64,000 nt of DNA. Source: UBA1413 sp964461455. GTDB lineage: Bacteria > Bacteroidota > Bacteroidia > Bacteroidales > Prolixibacteraceae. The stretch covers positions 1-64,000 of the forward strand of contig CAYWUJ010000008.1 of NCBI GenBank assembly GCA_964461455.1. The letters run 5' to 3'. How positions within the stretch are numbered: the first letter of the stretch is position 1; each line of letters begins with the position of its first letter. Positions 59,828 through 64,000 of the stretch are shown in pieces. The notes beneath the pieces are model-generated. The model saw only the letters and a list, made by a program, of their open reading frames with translations, did no database searches and had not been told where the DNA came from. The translations under genes and the position numbers were made by a program.

Positions 59828-61681
59828 ATGAAGAGAATTCTACATCTTTTACAAATTTCCCTGGTGGCTGTGTGCCTGGTTTTCACCGTTCAGCGTGGAA
59901 ATGCACAGCCCCTGATGGTGGAAAATTTTGATTATGCAGCCGGTGCCCTGCTGACGGCATCGGGGTGGACCGCCCACAGCGGTGCCGGAACCCAGGCTAT
60001 CGATGTGGCTGTTCCGGGACTGACCTTTGCCGGATATCCCCTTTCCAATATCGGGGGGGCTGCACAAATGGATAACAACGGGGAGGATGTACACCGGAGA
60101 TTCACGGTTCAAACTGCCGGAAAGGTCTATGCCGCCTTTATGATTCAGGTGAACGGCTCTGTTGACGGGTATTTCCTCCATTTTGGCGGAGATCCTGTGG
60201 GCTCTGCTTTTAGACCCAAAATATTCCTGGTGGGAACTGCCGATCCCTTTAATTTCGGACTCTCAGTCGGGTCAAATACTGCGACTCCGGTAACCGGGGG
60301 AGCTTTCGCTTTCGGGAAGACTTACCTTATGGTCATGAAATACGAAATTGTCGATGGGGAAAAGAACGATGTGGTCAGTTTGTATATCATGGATGCTGCC
60401 ATACCTGCTACCGAACCGGCCACCCCCACGATCGGACCGCTTACCGATTCGGGTCAGTCTGACATCAATCCCGGGAGCCTTGCCTTACGTCAGTTTAATG
60501 CTGGCCAGAATGTTCTTGTCGATGGCATCAGGGTGGCTACTTCCTGGGAAGATGCCGTTACTGCTGCCCTGGGCGGCGACACCTTTGCCCCTGTCTTTGC
60601 CGTTGGTTTCCCGGCCCTCAGTGCGATCAATGCCACAGGGGCTACCCTGGAGGTTAGTCTTGATGAACCCGGAAAGGCCTTCTACATGGTGGTTGCCAAC
60701 GATGCAGCCGCCCCCACCGCCGACCAGGTCATCGCCGGTGCGGCATATGGCGCTGTGACTCCCGTTGCTGCGGGCTCCATGAATGTGGCTGCTGCCGGAA
60801 CCCCCTCTACCGTGGCACTGACAGGCCTGACCACCAAAACCGATTACGACATTTATGTGGTCGCCCAGGATGATGAGGCTACCCCCAATAAACAGGCCGA
60901 GCCTGTCAAACTGGAGCTTTACACCGAAACACAGCCCGACATCCTCTATTCTGCAGATTTTGAAACCTCGCTGGAACCCTTCACCCAGGTGAGCATCACC
61001 GGTGAACAGGAATGGAAAAAGGCTACCTACAACAACAACAGCTATGCTTACATGAATGGTTATGTCAGCGGCAACAAGGAAAACGAAGACTGGCTCATCA
61101 CCCCGGCTCTTAACCTCGACACCGCCGAAAACATCATGGTCAGTTTCAGAACGGCTAAGAATTACACGGGTCCTGACATGAAGGTGATGATTTCCTCCAA
61201 CTTTGCGGGAACCTATACCGCGGCAGGTATTGCTGCAGCCACCTGGACCGATATCACCTCACAGTTTGAGTTGTCAACGGGAGGGTACAACTGGAATGCA
61301 TCGGGAGAGTATGCCCTCTCCTCCTATTCCGGCAAGGTGTATATCGCTTTTGTGTATACTTCGACCACCGAAGGGGCTGCCGGGTGGGAGGTCGATGACT
61401 TCCTGGTGACCGGATATGTGAAGAGTACGGGCGTGGAACAGCCTGCCACCTCAGAATTTCGTCTTTATCCTGTTCCGGCGCGCTCCGAGCTTTTCATCGA
61501 CCATGCCGCCAGGGTGGAACGTGCCGATCTCTATGACCTCTCGGGCCGCCTTCACCTCTCAGTGGCCAACACCGGAACCACGAGGATGCGTCTGAACGTG
61601 GGGCACCTCACCCCGGGCATCTACCTGGTCAGGTTCTCCACACCGGAAGGACCCGTGGTCAGCAAATTCGTCAAGGAGTAA
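59828..61681 (+). CDS. T9SS type A sorted secreted protein with choice-of-anchor domain
   Basis: A 617-residue exported protein. The signal peptide ends around residue 27 (VFTVQRGNAQ). The first half has a beta-sandwich; about residues 250-370 resemble a fibronectin-III-like unit (STVALTGLTTKTDYDIYVVA). About 380-530 form a choice-of-anchor J-like jelly roll (ENEDWLITPALNLDTAENIM, AAGWEVDDFLVTGY). The last 80 residues (EFRLYPVPARSELFID, then ADLYDLSGRLHLS and GIYLVRFSTPEG) are a type IX secretion sorting domain, which directs the protein to the cell surface. No catalytic motif seen. Start at 59828; a TTG-Ile at 59822 is less likely. Confidence 0.85.
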   Translation: MKRILHLLQISLVAVCLVFTVQRGNAQPLMVENFDYAAGALLTASGWTAHSGAGTQAIDVAVPGLTFAGYPLSNIGGAAQMDNNGEDVHRRFTVQTAGKVYAAFMIQVNGSVDGYFLHFGGDPVGSAFRPKIFLVGTADPFNFGLSVGSNTATPVTGGAFAFGKTYLMVMKYEIVDGEKNDVVSLYIMDAAIPATEPATPTIGPLTDSGQSDINPGSLALRQFNAGQNVLVDGIRVATSWEDAVTAALGGDTFAPVFAVGFPALSAINATGATLEVSLDEPGKAFYMVVANDAAAPTADQVIAGAAYGAVTPVAAGSMNVAAAGTPSTVALTGLTTKTDYDIYVVAQDDEATPNKQAEPVKLELYTETQPDILYSADFETSLEPFTQVSITGEQEWKKATYNNNSYAYMNGYVSGNKENEDWLITPALNLDTAENIMVSFRTAKNYTGPDMKVMISSNFAGTYTAAGIAAATWTDITSQFELSTGGYNWNASGEYALSSYSGKVYIAFVYTSTTEGAAGWEVDDFLVTGYVKSTGVEQPATSEFRLYPVPARSELFIDHAARVERADLYDLSGRLHLSVANTGTTRMRLNVGHLTPGIYLVRFSTPEGPVVSKFVKE

Positions 61682-61735
61682 ACAGAAACAGCACCTGCCG
61701 CCATTCATAAGTGGCCGGTGGTAAATACTTATTTC

Positions 61736-61776
61736 AGCACAAAGGGGATGTTCCTGTCCCCTTTGTGCTTATTTTT
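61736..61776 (+). terminator. Rho-independent terminator after the T9SS protein gene
   Basis: AGCACAAAGGGGA (61736-61748) and TCCCCTTTGTGCT (61757-61769) form a perfect 13 bp stem around an 8 bp loop, followed by TATTTTT. Confidence 0.92.
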
Positions 61777-61801
61777 GTCCCTTCATTCATAGGCCCATAC
61801 C

Positions 61802-62740
61802 TTGAACAAACGATTTCCCAGCGACCTTTCCCTCCGGAATGGAATTTTCCCGGAGCATTTTCTCCTTCTCCTGGTGATGGGGATGGTGTTTGCCGTTTCT
61901 TCCTGCCGGAAGGATCCCCTGCCCCCATCTCCTGAAGACCCCGAAATTTTCGGGGCCTGCGTGACTCCCGGCAGTCCGGCTGGCCTTGATATCGTCACCT
62001 TTAACGCTGAGGGGTTTCCCAAAAATGGCTCGGTGAGCGTGATGGCTCTGGCCTCCTTCATCAAAGCCATGGACGCCGACGTGGTGGCTCTTCAGGAGGT
62101 GGCCTCAAAAGCCGATTTTGACAGGATGATCGCCCAGATGCCTGGGTGGAGCGGGGAATTCTATGAAATCGACAACGACCAGTGGAACCTGGCCTATGTT
62201 TTTAAAAATTCGGAAATCACCATCTCCCCCAATTCGTCGAAGCTTCTCTTCACCGGTGAATTCAGGGCCTTTCCGCGTCCTCCCTTTGAGATTTTTGTCA
62301 GGCACAAACCCACGAACCTCGAAATTTGCCTGATCAACCTCCACCTGAAATGCTGCGGTGGCGACGACAACGAAAAACGGCGGCAGGAAGCTTCCGTAAT
62401 GCTGAAGGAGTATCTCGACCAATCGCGATTCGACGAAAATGTGGTGGTCCTGGGCGATTTCAACGATGAAATTGCCTCTGACAGCCCCAGCCAGAACCCC
62501 TTCCTTAATTTCATCACCGATGTGGCAGGATACCACTTCGCCGACATGGAGATTGCCAGGGGAAGTGCCCTGTGGTGGTCCTATCCTTCCTATCCCAGCC
62601 ATATCGACCACATTCTGGTGTCTGATGAGCTGGTTCCCGTGATCGACACGACCTATGTGGTCAAGGTCAGTCCCTGTTATCCTGATTACAATAATAACCT
62701 TTCCGACCACCGGCCGGTATTTCTGCGGATCAAAAAATGA
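61802..62740 (+). CDS. Endonuclease/exonuclease/phosphatase family lipoprotein
   Basis: A 312-residue EEP-fold protein. The start is probably the TTG at 61802; no upstream ATG is in frame after the TAG at 61790-61792. The signal ends in a lipobox (VFAVSSC), with the cysteine at about 35. The EEP motifs are IVTFNAEGF (Asn), VVALQEVAS (metal Glu), LHLKCCGGDD, VVLGDFNDE (Asp and Asn) and SDHRPVFL (Asp-His pair). It probably hydrolyses phosphodiesters or phosphomonoesters outside the cytoplasm; the substrate is unknown. Convergent with a second EEP gene, 36 bp apart. Confidence 0.82.
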   Translation: MNKRFPSDLSLRNGIFPEHFLLLLVMGMVFAVSSCRKDPLPPSPEDPEIFGACVTPGSPAGLDIVTFNAEGFPKNGSVSVMALASFIKAMDADVVALQEVASKADFDRMIAQMPGWSGEFYEIDNDQWNLAYVFKNSEITISPNSSKLLFTGEFRAFPRPPFEIFVRHKPTNLEICLINLHLKCCGGDDNEKRRQEASVMLKEYLDQSRFDENVVVLGDFNDEIASDSPSQNPFLNFITDVAGYHFADMEIARGSALWWSYPSYPSHIDHILVSDELVPVIDTTYVVKVSPCYPDYNNNLSDHRPVFLRIKK

Positions 62741-62776
62741 AAGTCCGCTGCGCAGGCGGAAACAGTCCGGGGAGTG

Positions 62777-63811
62777 CTATTTTTTCACGATCACGATATA
62801 GACCGGGAAGTGGTCGCTGTAGCCTCCCTGCCAAACGGTTCCCGCGAATGATCTCAGGGGGTAGCCTTTATACTGTCCGTCCTTCTGCATCAGGAAAGAG
62901 CTGTTGAATACCCGGGCCTTCAGAAATTTCCAGGATGAGGGGTCTTTACCTGTCAGGGCCGGGGAAATAACGATCTGGTCGAAAAGGTTAAGACCGTCGC
63001 GGTAGTTGAGTGAACCGATTCCTTTTTTGTAGAGAGGGTACATGGTGTTATAGAGCTCACCCTCTCTCATTTTTTTAACCGATGGGGCGGCTTTGAGGAT
63101 TTTGCGGAGGCTTTCATCGGAGGGGTCGTCATTGAGGTCGCCCATGATCACGATTTTAGCCCCGCCGTTGGCGGTCAGGAGGCTGTCGGTGATATGGCGC
63201 GCCAGGGCAGCCGCGGCATTGCGCCGTGGCCGGGTGGTGAGTTCCCCGCCACTGCGCGAGGGCCAGTGACCCACAATGAAATGCATGGGTTCCCCGTCGT
63301 ACTCCCCGGAAACCAGAAGCTGGTCACGGGTGTAGATCCTCTCGCCTTCGTCATTGTAAAGGGGCAGATCATAACTGGCGGCGGCTGTGACCCTGAAAAA
63401 CCGGGGCCGGTACAGCAGACCCACATCGACACCCCTCAAATCGGGGGAATCGAAATGAATGATCTGGTAATTGGAGGCTTTCAGGAGGGGATGGGCTACC
63501 AAATCCTCCAGCACCGACCGGTTCTCAATCTCCGATACTCCCAGTACCGCCGGTCCGCCGCTCCAGCCTTCATCCTCGCCGATCCGCGAAATGGCATAGG
63601 CCATATGGTCCAGCTTTTCCAAATACCGGCTGCCGGTCCACTTGTTGGGACCTTCCGGGGTGAACTCCTCATCCCTGACATCGGGTGTGTTGATGGTGTC
63701 GAAAAGATTCTCCAGGTTGTAAAAGGCGATCAACCCGGCCTTTACCGGCGCCTGACCGGCGGCTCCCCACGCCATCCACAAAAACAATATCAGAAAGGCT
63801 ATCCTGCGCAT
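62777..63811 (-). CDS. Endonuclease/exonuclease/phosphatase family protein, secreted
   Basis: A 344-residue EEP-fold protein with a signal peptide (MRRIAFLILFLWMAWGAAGQ). Motifs are LIAFYNLENLFDTINTPD (Asn), VLGVSEIENRSVLEDL (metal Glu), FIVGHWPSRSGGE (His), IVIMGDLNDDPSDESL (Asp and Asn) and YSDHFPVYIVI (Asp-His). The YNLENLFDT segment is common in Bacteroidota EEP proteins annotated as nuclease or phosphatase. The start at 63811 fits the signal peptide; a longer frame begins at 63871. Function on DNA, nucleotides or phospholipids cannot be told. Confidence 0.87.
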   Translation of the reverse strand: MRRIAFLILFLWMAWGAAGQAPVKAGLIAFYNLENLFDTINTPDVRDEEFTPEGPNKWTGSRYLEKLDHMAYAISRIGEDEGWSGGPAVLGVSEIENRSVLEDLVAHPLLKASNYQIIHFDSPDLRGVDVGLLYRPRFFRVTAAASYDLPLYNDEGERIYTRDQLLVSGEYDGEPMHFIVGHWPSRSGGELTTRPRRNAAAALARHITDSLLTANGGAKIVIMGDLNDDPSDESLRKILKAAPSVKKMREGELYNTMYPLYKKGIGSLNYRDGLNLFDQIVISPALTGKDPSSWKFLKARVFNSSFLMQKDGQYKGYPLRSFAGTVWQGGYSDHFPVYIVIVKK

Positions 63812-63908
63812 ATCCGTTTTTTTTAGGATTGTAAAATTAGTACTTTTCAAATCATTTCTCAATTGAGTCAAAAACCCTATCTTTCGAAACTATCTTGAAC
63901 TGTGAGAA

Positions 63909-64000
63909 ATGAAATATCAAAAAGTAGTTAACGTCCTGTTATTGTTGCTTATAAGCACAGGATTCATTTATGCGCAACAGGGAAATGTGAGGGGGACAAT
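63909..64000 (+). CDS. Secreted protein N-terminus, possible TonB-dependent receptor, cut by window edge
   Basis: Thirty codons only. MKYQKVVNVLLLLLISTGFI is a signal peptide, then YAQQGNVRGT. A glycine-valine-arginine-glycine start after AQ is common in the carboxypeptidase-regulatory-like domain that opens SusC/TonB-dependent receptors. The rest lies outside the window, so the family is only suggested. Confidence 0.5.
   Translation, partial: MKYQKVVNVLLLLLISTGFIYAQQGNVRGT

Noticed and set aside
1..64000. CRISPR arrays, insertion sequences, prophage or integrase genes
   Set aside because: No regularly spaced repeats with unique spacers, no transposase or integrase motifs, and no phage structural proteins were seen on either strand.

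Overview
The window is one contiguous chromosomal stretch of a Bacteroidota bacterium, most likely order Bacteroidales, with roughly even GC content. Four things point there: promoter boxes of the TAnnTTTG type in front of many genes, weak Shine-Dalgarno sequences, a protein with a type IX secretion sorting tail, and families that are typical of the phylum (GldA, DUF4270, DUF4296, DUF4834, head-GIN lipoprotein, long-form IspG, half-length glycogen synthase). I see no insertion sequence, prophage, CRISPR array or rRNA operon. Both edges cut a gene: a 3-methyladenine DNA glycosylase at the left, and a secreted protein, perhaps a TonB-dependent receptor, at the right.

Layout. 1-11.1 kb: surface polysaccharide genes, with a YfhO membrane protein, a Wzx-like flippase, a methyltransferase, two family 4 glycosyltransferases, and three genes resembling WbpI, WbpE and WbpD that would make a 2,3-diacetamido-uronic acid nucleotide sugar. 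11.3-23.4 kb: housekeeping genes (GlyRS, PheS, RNase R) mixed with envelope proteins (head-GIN lipoprotein, S41 protease, Ig-like lipoprotein) and a TetR regulator. 23.3-27.1 kb: a four-gene operon of a lysine 2,3-aminomutase-like radical SAM enzyme, two ATP-grasp ligases and a GNAT acetyltransferase. This is the best candidate in the window for an undescribed biosynthetic system. 27.3-35.6 kb: sugar-isomerase-like protein, M28 peptidase, DUF2797, IlvE, AsnRS and sigma-54. 35.6-40.0 kb: a two-component system divergent from a phosphate transporter with a PhoU-like tail. 40.3-52.8 kb: DUF2147, radical SAM, amidohydrolase, RadA, heptose-phosphate adenylyltransferase, glycogen synthase half-protein with DUF4270, GlmS, MntP, DusB and GldA. 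52.9-64 kb: IspG, a three-gene envelope operon with LVIVD repeats, flavin reductase, S37 peptidase, initiator tRNA, a T9SS cargo protein and two EEP-fold enzymes.

Non-coding structure is the other point of interest. Three copies of a 112 bp element with 14 bp terminal inverted repeats lie in the same orientation just upstream of three genes. Three unrelated genes carry short tandem duplications that include their own stop codon (periods 59, 20 and 29 bp). A 20 bp-arm inverted repeat separates the WbpE- and WbpD-like genes. All identifications come from reading the sequence and recalling families; no database search was run.
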